In this document: positions 18,701 to 29,912 of the stretch, one piece after another
Position numbering within the stretch: the first letter of the stretch is position 1
Layout of the letters: every line of letters starts with the position of its first letter
NCBI RefSeq assembly: GCF_932526225.1
Contig: NC_064042.1
Location: forward strand, 12,039,040 to 12,103,039
Reading direction: 5' to 3'
Length of the DNA stretch: 64,000 bases
DNA from: Nematostella vectensis
Lineage: Eukaryota > Cnidaria > Anthozoa > Actiniaria > Edwardsiidae
Made by a program: the position numbers and the translations under genes
Notes under the pieces: model-generated
Seen by the model: the letters and a program-made list of their open reading frames with translations, nothing else
Databases searched by the model: none
Told to the model about the DNA's origin: nothing

Positions 18701-21700
18701 AATCTGGCCATCATTCACCCCACATTTTTAAATCCATGATCCGCCCCTGTGACTACATATCAAGGGTGTGGCCAGGGTATTTGATACCCCTCTCACTGTC
18801 TCCTTTTATAAATATTTTTTATGTCATTAGTTATAATCTGATCTAATTCTCTGTTTCAACTATACCCAAATTATATCCAAGCAAATGATTTTCTGTTACA
18901 ATACAAATATTTTTTTTTTTTGCTTTTCTCACAGGAATTGTGGCAGTTCTATTTTGTGGCATTTCACAAGCTCATTATACTTACAACAATTTATCTGATG
19001 AGTCTAAACACAATACAAAACAGGTAAGTAACATTGACATTATGAGGAATTCATATCAAGATGTGATTTACATACAAATATCTGCTTTTTCCATTTGTTA
19101 AATAGACAATAACCACATTCCAGTTACATTTTTTGTCCCAACAGATTTTTGCCCTTCTAAATTTTCTGGCAGAAAACTTCATATTTTCATACATGGGTCT
19201 TTCTGTGTTTACATTTGAATATCACCAATGGAAGCCTGGATTTATAGCCTGGTGTTTTGTATCCTTTCTATTTTAGTATCAATGAGCATTATTTTAGTAC
19301 ATACCGGTAGTAATGTTTAGGTTAGTTCTCACTGGGACGTAAGTGTAAGTGGAACGCATGTAGTTTTCCGATTCTCACTAGCACAAAGCGCAAGAGAACG
19401 CAACTGCTTGATTTTCTTGCGCTTGCGCTTGTGTTTGACCGATTCTCTCTTGTATTGTGCTTCCGTTTGCGCTTACACTTGCACTTGCGTACTAGTGAGA
19501 ACCAAGCTTTAATGTTTTTATGTTTTTTTAAGTTCTACTGTAAAATGAGTATGATAATTGTTATGATATGGGGATGAGGGGACCGTGATTATGAAGGTAA
19601 TTATGGGTTTTTGGCTTGGTCAGACAAACCTTTTATCTTTCATTTAAAAAGGACAACTTAAAATTAAAAAACTTAAAAAATAATATAAAATAATCTGATT
19701 TTATCTCATGTAGAATGCTACTACCTTGAATTCTTTAAGATCTTTTCTAAATTTTTTAAAAATCCTGAATTGTTTATATCTGCATATCCTACTATAGAAT
19801 CTGATTTACAGTATACCCTTAACATTGCATAGATAGGGATAGCCATCGGCAGGTTTCTCAACATTTACCCACTATCATTTCTACTTAATCTGGGGAGAAA
19901 TAGAAAAATCCCTTACAATCTTCAACACATGATGTTCTTCTCAGGTATGTAAAGCAAAACCATGTTGATTGTAGGGGTATTTGCTACCCTAAGACAATGG
20001 CCAAGGGGTACTTGCTTCCCTTAGATGATGGTCAAGAAAGACAAGGGGTACTTGCTACACTAAGACGATGGTAAAGGGGTACTTGCTACCCTAAGAGGAT
20101 GGCCAAGGGGTACTTGCTACCCTTAGACCATGGCCAAGGGGTACTTGCTACCCTTAGACCATGGCCAAGGAGTACTTGCTAGCCTTAGACCATGGCCAAG
20201 GGGTACTTGCTACCCTTAAACCATGGCCAAGGGGTACTTGCTACCCATAGACCATGGCCAAGGGGTATTTACTACCCTTAGGTGATGGCCAAGGGGTATT
20301 TGCTACACTTAGAGGATGACCAAGGTGTACTTGCTACCCTTAGATGATGGTCAAGGGATATTTGCTACACTTAGACTATGGCCAAGGGGTATTTGCTACC
20401 CTTAGACGATGGCCAAGGGGTACTTGCTACCCTTAGATGATGGCCAAGGGGTATTTGCTACCCTTAGACGATGGCAAGGGGATTTGCTTTCCTTAGATGA
20501 TGGTCAAGGGGTATTTGCTACCCTTAGTCTATCGACAAGGGGTACATGCTACTCTTAGACTATAAACAAGGGGTACTTACTACCCTTAGATGATGGTCAA
20601 GGGGTATTTGCTACCCTTAGTCTATCGACAAGGGGTACATGCTACTCTTATACTATAAACAAGGGGTACTTACTACCCTTAGATGATGGTCAAGGGGTAT
20701 TTGCTACCCTTAGTCTATCGACAAGGGGTACATGCTACTCTTAGACTATAAACAAGGGGTACTTACTACCCTTAGATGATGGTCAAGGGGTATTTGCTAC
20801 CCTTAGTCTATCGACAAGGGGTACATGCTACTCTTATACTATAAACAAGGGGTACTTACTACCCTTAGATGATGGCCAAAGGGGAATTTGCTACCCTTAG
20901 TCTATCGACAAGGGGTACATGCTACTCTTAGACTATAAACAAGGGGTACTTACTACCCTTAGACGATGACCAAGGGGTATTTGCTACCCTTAGTCTATCG
21001 ACAAGGGGTACATGCTACTCTTAAACTATAAACAAGGGGTACTTACTACCCTTAGATGATGGTCAAGGGGTATTTGCTACCCTTAGTCTATCGACAAGGG
21101 GTACATGCTACTCTTAGACTATAAACAAGGGGTACTTACTACCCTTAGACGATGACCAAGGGGCACTCACACGATGACGTCATAACATGTCATGAACAAA
21201 AAAGTATTATCAGCAAGACGAGCCTAGTTGCAACTGTTTTTTTTTCATGCTACACTGTGACGTCTTATATCTCATCTCCAATGTTCTGTGGTTTCAGGTC
21301 TTCGAGGTGCTGTTGCCTTCGCTCTAGCCATGCGTAACACCGAGTCTGTCCCCAGACAGATGATGCTTACTACTGTACTCATGATTGTTCTAATCACTGT
21401 CGTAATCAATGGGGGCTCTACCCTATCTGTACTCTCTTACCTCAAGATCAGGTAGAGCTTCATTATGCGAATTTGGATCCGACTTTTGTGGCAAATGTTT
21501 TTATAAATCAATGCTAATGAAACATGTAAAGCTTTAGTAGCCGAATAAGTCTAATTGAGTTCCTAAGAAAGTCAATGATTATGATAATGATTGTAAAGCT
21601 TTTCATGATAACGCAAAGAATGATGTTGACAATGTCAATAGAAATAATGATGATGATAAATAAGAGTCCCAAAATGTGTAAATGTGCATTCCTTGTCCAC

Positions 21701-24700
21701 TTAAAAGCTGTCACCTCTTCCCTTGAACTCGCATTAATTTAACACCGACGAGCCCCCATACCATCCCTCCCCCTCTCCCTTAGCTCATCTTGCCTATTTT
21801 CTGTTTCAGAGTGGGCGTCAATCCCGAGGAGGAGGAGCAGCCCAAGTTTTTACCGGTCTGCACTGTACGTTGTTTTGGGGAGTGCTTGCAACGGACTGTT
21901 TAAATGTTTAACTGTCAAACAGTCAGGCTCTATCAACCCTCGACTGATCAGTCGGAGGCTCTATAAACTCTCAAATGTCAATCATTCGGTCTCTCTAATC
22001 ACCCAGCTGTCAATCAGTTGGTCTCTCTAAACACTCGGCTGTCAATCAATTGGACTCTCTAAATCCTCGGCTTTAAATCAGTCTCCCTAAACCTTCAGCT
22101 GTCAATCAGTCGGTCTCTCTAAACTTTCAGCTGTCAATCAGTCGGTCTCTCTAAACACTCTGCTATCAATCAGTTGGTCTCTCTAAACCCTCAGCTGTCA
22201 ATCAGTTGGTCTCTCTAAACCCTCGGCTGCCAATCAGTTGGTCTCTCTAAACCCTCGGCTGTCAATCAGTCAGTCTCTATAAACCCTTGGCTGTCAATCA
22301 GTCAGTCTCTCTTAACACTCAGCTGTCAATCAGTTGGTCTTTCTTAACACTCGGCTGTCAATCAGTTGGTCTCTCTAAACCCTCGGCTGTCAATCAGTCA
22401 GTCTCCCTAAACCTTCAGCTGTCAATCAGTCAGTCTCTATAAACCCTTGGCTGTCAATCAGTCAGTCTCTCTTAACACTCAGCTGTCAATCAGTTGGTCT
22501 TTCTTAACACTCGGCTGTCAATCGGTCGGTCTCTCTTAACGGCTGTCGATCAGTAGGACTCTCTAAACCCTAAGCTGTCAATCAGTTGGTCTCTCTAGGC
22601 CCTCGGCTGTCAATCAGTCGGTCTCTGTTCACACTCGGCTGTCAATCGTTCGGTCTCGCTAAACATCCAAATGTCAATCAGTCTGTCTCTCTAAACCCTC
22701 GGCTGTCAATCAGTCGGTCTCTCTAAACCCTCGGCTGTCAATCAGTCGGTCTCTCTAAACCCTCGGCTGTCAATCAGTCTGTCTCTCTAAACCCTCGGCT
22801 GTCAATCAGTCGGTCTTTCTGAACACTCGGCTGTCAATCAAATGTATTTACCAAAGTTAACAAAATGGTTGCTTTGATATACGTCGTGGTCATTGATAAA
22901 TGACTGATTAACCAACTTACAATTGAAAAAAAAGATCAAAAAATTAAAAATGAGGTGAAGCGTTTACATGATTTTTTAGTTACACCATATTTGAGTGTTG
23001 TTAAAAAAATATAAGCGTAGAAACATAAAAAAGGATAATAATAGCAGTGAAATATTCAAGCTTAAAGTTCCCTTGTCAGCAACACCTTTGTTATTGTTTT
23101 TATTTAACTTTGGAAGGCATATAATGCGTCAAAATCTTGAAATAACCATCTAAATATATTTATATCTCTCAATTGCCATCTATTCCTTACCATTACCATA
23201 AAATGTGCAATACACCAGAAATGCGCTTGTAATTTCATAAATTGCAGATAATACACATAGATCTAAGTTAGAATAAGCAAAATAAATCCATTTAAAGTTA
23301 AAGCACGTTAAATCCGCGGCAAGCACTCCCATATCCACCTGTCGCGATCATCAAACCTCTAATTCTGAACTCTAATGCTAATCGCCGTACTAGAAGCTTT
23401 TATTTCATTGTCCGTTAATGAAGCTAATGCGAACTGACTCTAGTGAATATATCAGTCAGATTTATCCAAATAACCTTGCGTTTTGATTTTAATGTTTTCA
23501 ATAGTACTTAAATATCGTTTCTCGGAAGAATGATCATTTTAATCGTTCCACGTTGACTTATTCTGATCTTAAATGATCTAACGAGTTATTTCATTAATCA
23601 GTACAGTGCTTCGCTAACGTATTTCCTATCATACGCACTATTTCTTTAAGTGTATCTATGCAAAACGCACACGACGCGGGGTATAAGATACGGCCCTTTT
23701 CAGATTTGCTCAGTGACATACATATCAGGATACAAAACCCTTATTTCAAAGTTTACTAAAAAATTGACCCTTAAATGGACAGACATCTCAACGTCGGGTG
23801 TGCGTTTTCCAAAGCTGTACCAACTTCAACCGATCAGCTAATCACAAAAGTTTGACGACGTGTCTGTTACGTCATGTTTGTAGGAGGAAGGTGGTGATTT
23901 GCGAGCACAGACTGCACAGTTTGAGAGAGCCTGGATCTTCCGGTTGTGGTACAACTTCGATATCAAGTATCCTTTTTCAGTGTTCAAGGTGTAGGAAGGC
24001 TTTCGGTACAGGTGCAGGAGGGCGTGAGTATAGTTTTAGGACGGTGTCGATATAGTGACTGAGGGTGGATTGGTGTACGTGTAGGAGGGTGTAGGTATAG
24101 GTGTAGGAGGGTGTCGGTATAGGTGTAGGAGGGTGTAGGTATAGGTGTAGGAGGGTGTAGGTATAGGTGTAGGAGGGTGTGACTATAGGTGTAGGAGGGT
24201 GTAGGTATAGGTGTAGGAGGGTGTAGGTATAGGTGTAGGAGGGTGTAGGTATCGGTGTAGGAGGGTGTGTGTATAGGTGTAGGAGGGTGTGCCTATAGGT
24301 GTAGGAGGGTGTAGGTATAGGTGTAGGAGGGTGAAGGTATATGTGTAGGAGGGTGTAGGTATAGGTGTAGGAGGGTGTGCCTATAGGTGTAGGAGGGTGT
24401 AGGTATAGGTGTAGGAGGGTGTAGGTATAGGTGTAGGAGGGTGTGGCTATAGGTGTAGGAGGGTGTAGGTATAGGTGTAGGAGGGTGTAGGTATAGGTGT
24501 AGGAGGGTGTGGCTATAGATGTAGGAGGGTGTAGCTATAGGTGTAGGAGGGTGTGCCTATAGGTGTAGGAGGGTGTAGGTATAGGTGTAGGAGGGTGTAG
24601 ATATAGGTGTAGGAGGGTGTAGCTATAGGTGTAGGAGGGTGTAGGTATAGGTGTAGGAGGGTGTAGGTATAGGTGTAGGAGGGTGTGCCTATAGGTGTAG

Positions 24701-27700
24701 GCGGGTGTAGGTATAGGTGTAGGAGGGTGTAGGTATAGGTGTAGGAGGGTGTAGGTATAGGTGTAGGAGGGTGTAGGTATAGGTGTAGGAGGGTGTAGGT
24801 ATAGGTGTAGGAGGGTGTGCCTATAGGTGTAGGAGGGTGTGCCTATAGGTGTAGGAGGGTGTGCCTATAGGTGTAGGAGGGTGTGCCTATAGGTGTAGGA
24901 GGGTGTGCCTATAGGTGTAGGAGGGTGTGCCTATAGGTGTAGGAGGGTGTAGGTATAGGTGTAGGAGGGTGTAGGTATAGGTGTAGGAGGGTGTAGGTAT
25001 AGGTGTAGGAGGGTGTAGGTATAGGTGTAGGAGGGTGTGACTATAGGTGTAGGAGGGTGTGACTATAGGTGTAGGAGGGTGTAGGTATAGGTGTAGGAGG
25101 GTGTAGGTATAGGTGTAGGAGGGTGTAGGTATCGGTGTAGGAGGGTGTGTGTATAGGTGTAGGAGGGTGTGCCTATAGGTGTAGGAGGGTGTAGGTATAG
25201 GTGTAGGAGGGTGAAGGTATATGTGTAGGAGGGTGTAGGTATAGGTGTAGGAGGGTGTGCCTATAGGTGTAGGAGGGTGTAGGTATAGGTGTAGGAGGGT
25301 GTAGGTATAGGTGTAGGAGGGTGTGGCTATAGGTGTAGGAGGGTGTAGGTATAGGTGTAGGAGGGTGTAGGTATAGGTGTAGGAGGGTGTGGCTATAGAT
25401 GTAGGAGGGTGTAGCTATAGGTGTAGGAGGGTGTGCCTATAGGTGTAGGAGGGTGTAGGTATAGGTGTAGGAGGGTGTAGATATAGGTGTAGGAGGGTGT
25501 AGCTATAGGTGTAGGAGGGTGTAGGTATAGGTGTAGGAGGGTGTGCCTATAGGTGTAGGCGGGTGTAGGTATAGGTGTAGGAGGGTGTAGGTATAGGTGT
25601 AGGAGGGTGTAGGTATAGGTGTAGGAGGGTGTAGGTATAGGTGTAGGAGGGTGTAGGTATAGGTGTAGGAGGGTGTAGGTATAGGTGTAGGAGGGTGTGC
25701 CTATAGGTGTAGGAGGGTGTGCCTATAGGTGTAGGAGGGTGTGCCTATAGGTGTAGGAGGGTGTAGGTATAGGTGTAGGAGGGTGTAGGTATAGGTGTAG
25801 GAGGGTGTAGGTATAGGTGTAGGAGGGTGTAGGTATAGGTGTAGGAGGGTGTAGGTATAGGTGTAGGAGGGTGTGCCTATAGGTGTAGGAGGGTGTAGGT
25901 ATAGGTGTAGGAGGGTGTAGGTATAGGTGTAGGAGGGTGTAGGTATAGGTGTAGGAGGGTGTGCCTATAGGTGTAGGAGGGTGTGCCTATAGGTGTAGGA
26001 GGGTGTGCCTATAGGTGTAGGAGGGTGTAGGTATAGGTGTAGGAGGGTGTAGGTATAGGTGTAGGAGGGTTTAGGTATAGGTGTAGGAGGGTGTAGGTAT
26101 AGGTGTAAGAGGGTGTAGGTATAGGTGTAAGAGGGTGTAGGTATAGGTGTAGGAGGGTGTAGGTATAGGTGTAGGAGGGTGTAGGTATAGGTGTAGGAGG
26201 GTGTAGGTATAGGTGTAGGAGGGTGTAGGTATAGGTGTAGGAGGGTGTAGGTATAGGTGTAGGAGGGTGTAGGTATAGGTGTAGGAGGGTGTAAGTATAG
26301 GTGTAGGAGGGTGTAGGTATAGGTGTAGGAGGGTGTGGCTATAGGTGTAGGAGGGTGTGGCTATAGGTGTAGGAGGGTGTGCCTATAGGTGTAGGAGGGT
26401 GTAGGTATAGGTGTAGGAGGGTGTAGGTATAGGTGTAGGAGGGTGTAGGTATAGGTGTAGGAGGGTGTAGGTATAGGTGCAGGAGACTGTTTGTATAGGT
26501 GCACGACGGTGTGGCTATAGGTGTGGGAGGGTGTAGGTATAGGTGTAGGAGGGTGTAGGTATAGGTGTAGGAGGCAGTAGGTATAGGTGTAAAAGGGAGT
26601 GGGTATAGATGCAGTAGGTTGGGGTATAGGTGTTGGAGGGTTTCAATATGAGTGTAGGAGGGTGTGGGTATAGATGTAGGAGGGTGTAGGTAAAGGTGTA
26701 GAAGGGTGTGGATATAAGTGCAGGAGACTGTTTGTATAGGTGTAGGAGGGTGTGGGTATAGATGTTGGAGGGTGTAGGTAAAGGTGTAGGGGGTGTAGGT
26801 AAAATTGTAGAAGGGTGTGGATATAAGTGCAGAAGACTGTTGGTATAGGTGTAGGAGGGTGTGGGTATAGGTGTTGGAGGGTGTAGGTAAAGGTGTAGGA
26901 GGGTGTAGGTAAAGGTGTAGAAGGGTTCGGGTATAGTTGTAAGAGGGTGTGGATATAAGTGCAGGAGACTGTTGGTATAGGTGTAGGAGGTGTGGGTATA
27001 GATATTGGAGGGTGTAGGTAAAGGTTCAGGAGACTGTTGGTATAGGTGTAGAAGGATGTGGGTATAGGTGTAAAATGGGTGAGGGGGTGTGGGTGTAGTT
27101 ACAGTCGTAGGTGGGTGTGGCTGGTTGAGTTGTTGAGGCCCCTTGACTCTTGTTCAGGTACATGAAGCCGCTGTTCACAGGTGTCGGGCCACCGCTAAAG
27201 GATGTGCTTCCAGGGTGCTGTCAACCTCTGGCCAGGATACTAGACAACAGGGACTTTGAGGCTAAGGTATTGTCCTGAGGGGAACTGGGCCTTCATCTCT
27301 TTTGGGAATCAGAATCCTGCATTGTGAGGGAGCAGCTTTCGTTTGTGACTTGATGGAAGCTATTGCTTTGGAATTTCTGTCTAGGAAGTAGGAGCTATTT
27401 CTGTCTAGGAAGTAGGTACAGGGAATTAGAACCTCGGGTAGCTAATTTGGGGAATAAATTAGTTCTTCGTGTCTAACGTTAAAATTATTATCTAAAGTAT
27501 TATAAATCATTTTTAAAATGTCACGCAAGACAAATGACCAACCGTGATTTGACAACTCACATACTTCACTCACTTCAGCCTGCGTCCGAAATGCCGAGTG
27601 ATGAAGACCTGGTGGTGGTGGAGGGGGAGCTGGAATTTCGCCGAAATCAGGAGATTATGATTCGGCCGAGCAGTGACAGTTTTCACGCCCCTAATGACAC

Positions 27701-27758
27701 TATGGACATGGACGAGGGGGACCTGGGACTAGGCGCTATCAACCCAGCCAGGATATGA
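12486..27758 (+). CDS. Endosomal-type Na+/H+ exchanger (SLC9A6/7/9 family)
   Basis: Common exons: 14349-14533, 14965-15042, 15780-15856, 16142-16242, 17049-17154, 17940-18078, 18280-18385, 18935-19023, 19145-19258, 19833-19944, 21298-21451, 21810-21864, 23884-23966, 27158-27266 and 27579-27758 (TGA). They are preceded by one of two first exons, 12486-12723 or 13191-13452. All phases close, giving 641 or 649 residues, the usual length for NHE6/7/9. Diagnostic pieces are the amiloride-region helix [32 protein letters not shown] (TM4) and [14 protein letters not shown] with the paired Asn-Asp of electroneutral exchangers. [12 protein letters not shown] is the late conserved helix, and the C-terminus has the [13 protein letters not shown] block typical of the organellar subfamily. 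The expected role is luminal pH control of endosomes by cation/proton exchange. The gene cannot be assigned to NHE6, 7 or 9, which split within vertebrates. Confidence 0.93.
13191..13452 (+). CDS. Exchanger alternative first exon 1b
   Basis: ATG in strong context (catcATGG) at 13191. It encodes a signal-peptide-like leader of about 27 residues, a basic linker and a membrane helix (residues about 49-70), then the canonical family motif RFRFLHETG and donor gtaggc after 13452. The phase is 1, the same as exon 1a. Its match to the family suggests it is the ancestral first exon. Confidence 0.82.
14109..14134. repeat. Poly-C tract
   Basis: An uninterrupted run of about 25 C in the intron before exon 2 of the exchanger, starting a C-rich stretch. 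Comparable C or G runs occur near 2705, 36925, 38105, 43590 and 45790. Confidence 0.9.
16621..16836. mobile_element. MITE with TGCCTGGT ends
   Basis: TGCCTGGTGCATACTAGTGA at the left and the inverted TCACTAGTGTGTACCAGGCA at the right, about 216 bases, in an exchanger intron. The terminal inverted repeats extend about 28 bases (through cataacg / cgttatg). Confidence 0.8.
19325..19502. mobile_element. MITE with GTTCTCACT ends
   Basis: GTTCTCACT at the left and AGTGAGAAC at the right, 178 bases. Internal inverted runs of gcgcaag / cttgcgc and agtgtaagt / acttgcact make most of it a long imperfect hairpin. Exchanger intron. Confidence 0.7.
19970..21168. repeat. 31-bp minisatellite with 93-bp higher-order unit
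   Basis: Unit close to ccaaggggtacttgctaccc plus ttagac.atgg. From about 20504 the array switches to a three-unit higher-order repeat of 93 bases (gatggt, tctatcga and actataaa subtypes in fixed order), with starts at 20504, 20597, 20690, 20783, 20876, 20969 and 21062. It fills the intron between the exchanger exons at 19833-19944 and 21298-21451. Confidence 0.95.
21910..22845. repeat. 32-bp minisatellite
   Basis: About 28 copies of ctctctaaaccctcggctgt followed by caatcagtcggt, more degenerate at the left. It starts 46 bases after the exchanger exon 21810-21864. 22846-23883 holds only AT-rich intron. Confidence 0.95.
23980..27115. repeat. 22-bp minisatellite, 3.1 kb
   Basis: Roughly 140 copies of ataggtgtaggagggtgtag with variant units (gtgtgcct, gtgtggct, gtgaagg). 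Rare variants recur in the same order about 880 bases apart (gtgaaggtat at 24331 and 25211), showing large internal duplications. It begins only 14 bases past the exchanger exon 23884-23966 and becomes degenerate after 26480. Confidence 0.97.
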
Positions 27759-28463
27759 GCGTGTAGTCCTGGGGGCTAGTGTAATTATGTAAAGTAGACA
27801 ACAATCAGTTAGCTCATTAAATCAATTTAAGGTTGGAGCATGCAGCGATTCAGGACTTTGGGGCGTCACAAAATGGTCGTACCGGCGTGACAGATTGTAA
27901 GAGTAAATGGTTCCTAATTTTCTTTTGTCCTCCATTGTTAACGATCAAAAAAATTCAAATAAATCGTTGGCAACAGTTTATATAGTTTTAATTTAGAGCC
28001 TTGACATTAGTTTTTTATTGTAACTTCAATCCATGTGAAATAATTATGTACAGTACCTTGATTCAAACGAAATGAATACCCCCAAGTAGTATAGTGCGTA
28101 CTGTTTAAGTAGCTTTTTTACGATAGCTGGTTACGTCACGTCGGTTACAGTAGTGTATATTCTGTGTTTACTTGTTCAATATGTGTTTACTAAATCTCTT
28201 AATTTAGCTCGAACTTGTCACAGAATTTATATTCATATATATGACCTATATATATTAGCCATTTAATAAAACTTTTATCATTCCTATTTTACTTGAGGTT
28301 ATAACAATTGCCAGAATTACCTACGACAATTACCCACAAATATTACCCACCCGCTTGTCATAACTTCATTTGAGTCATGGTCTTTACCTAGGTTGGGGTC
28401 TTACATGAAGCCACGTCGTTGCTTAGTTTGGACACTATAGTTAAATACACTCTTCTAATGCAG

Positions 28464-28671
28464 ATACACCTATTTCAATTAAGTTTGGCTATAAGGAAAG
28501 TGGAACACAGTTTGGCCTATAATAATGTTTTCTTGTATTTAAAATGCGTTCATTATTTACAAGGGCCTCGCAACAAACTTAATTTAACCTCAATTGTTTT
28601 TCCTAACCAGTGGTGTTTGGCATTCAGCGTTTTTCATTTCTTATGGTCAACCTTAATTGAAATAGGTGTAT
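28464..28671. mobile_element. MITE with ATACACCTATTTCAATTAAG ends
   Basis: ATACACCTATTTCAATTAAG at the left, the inverted CTTAATTGAAATAGGTGTAT at the right, 208 bases, downstream of the exchanger. The open frame crossing it is not gene-like. Confidence 0.85.
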
Positions 28672-28760
28672 ATTTATATTCGAATTCGTAGTTTTGTGAC
28701 TACCCAGAATTCAGGATTTTGTCCCCGGCATAGGTCGACCTGGGACTTGAGTAAGTCAAC

Positions 28761-28947
28761 CAATGAATAGGCCATTCCAGCTATAAGTTTGCGCGCATTA
28801 CCATAGAAACCTACCTCAACTACCAGAATGCAGCGCGCACATTTTTAAGCTTTCACCAAACGAAGCGCGCGCTGCTTGCCGGTAGTTGAGGTAGGTTTCC
28901 ATGGTGAGTGCGCGCGCATGCTTATAGCTGGAATGGCCTATTCATTG
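28761..28947. mobile_element. Foldback element, 187 bp
   Basis: CAATGAATAGGCCATTCCAG and CTGGAATGGCCTATTCATTG are the ends. Inside, aaacctacctcaactacc / ggtagttgaggtaggttt and GC-rich gcgcgc blocks also pair, so nearly the whole element is one hairpin. The remainder of 27759-29912 shows no gene; AATAAA at 28265 may end the exchanger transcript. Confidence 0.9.
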
Positions 28948-29912
28948 CAGTTTACTGTGAAGCACTAAAAACCATTTGATTGCACACAAACAAAATTGAT
29001 TGGTCAAGGCGGTTTGATCGACAACTCGCTATTCTACGAGCTCATTTAACCATTTGACCATTTGTGTGGCCGCCGTCTTGCTTTCTTGCCACATAAATCA
29101 CAAATTCGATCAAAGGACAACTCATAACTCGACCAAAATTGGTTCCTATTAATCAACAAATACGTACATATCAATTACAGAAATATAACATAAGCAGTAA
29201 AAATACGGAAAACTAAACGAAATCAAATAACTTACAAGGTAGTTGTGGCATTCGCTAACACAAATATGCAATGGCTCTCCCGGTCACGAGATCTAATCGA
29301 TATTTGTTCGCGCGCTCGCGTAAGGCCTTGTTAAGACGTCGCTCTTTATCATTCAAAATATCTGAATTCTGTATCTTGAAGAGGCACTTTCATGCTTATA
29401 TTCAGAAAATTGTTGAAGAAATCTGAAAAGGGTGAAATCTTACTGTTTGCTTCATCCAAGTGTGATAAAGAAAAAAAAACATTTTCCGTGAATTTTATTT
29501 GCAAAAAATCGGACTAGTAACTCTATGCAAGATTAAAGTTTGAGTGACTAAAAAAGTAATACTTACGATCCATTTCCACCCGCTTGATTTGAAACTGTCT
29601 TTACTGATAATATAAGTGGAAGAACCTCTACCTCAGGGTATTTTGGGTTAATTATAGCTTACGCCATATTAAAATTTACCCAGAAGACCCTGGGGACAAG
29701 GTTGTAAGTGGAAGATCAGAGTAAATCTGGATAGTTTATTGATCATTACGCACATTTGTTACCGATTTCGAGCTTTCCTGAATACCACTAAAATTATTCT
29801 TCAAACGAGCAATGGCCCCTTTGATTGCCATTCATTTTCATTAAAAATGTTATATATGAGAGGTTTTTAAATATGGCGACTAATACTGAGCAATATAACA
29901 TGTTGTTTGGAA

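Noticed and set aside
19970-27115. CRISPR-like arrays
   Set aside because: Regular repeats have no unique spacers and lie in introns of a eukaryotic gene; they are minisatellites.
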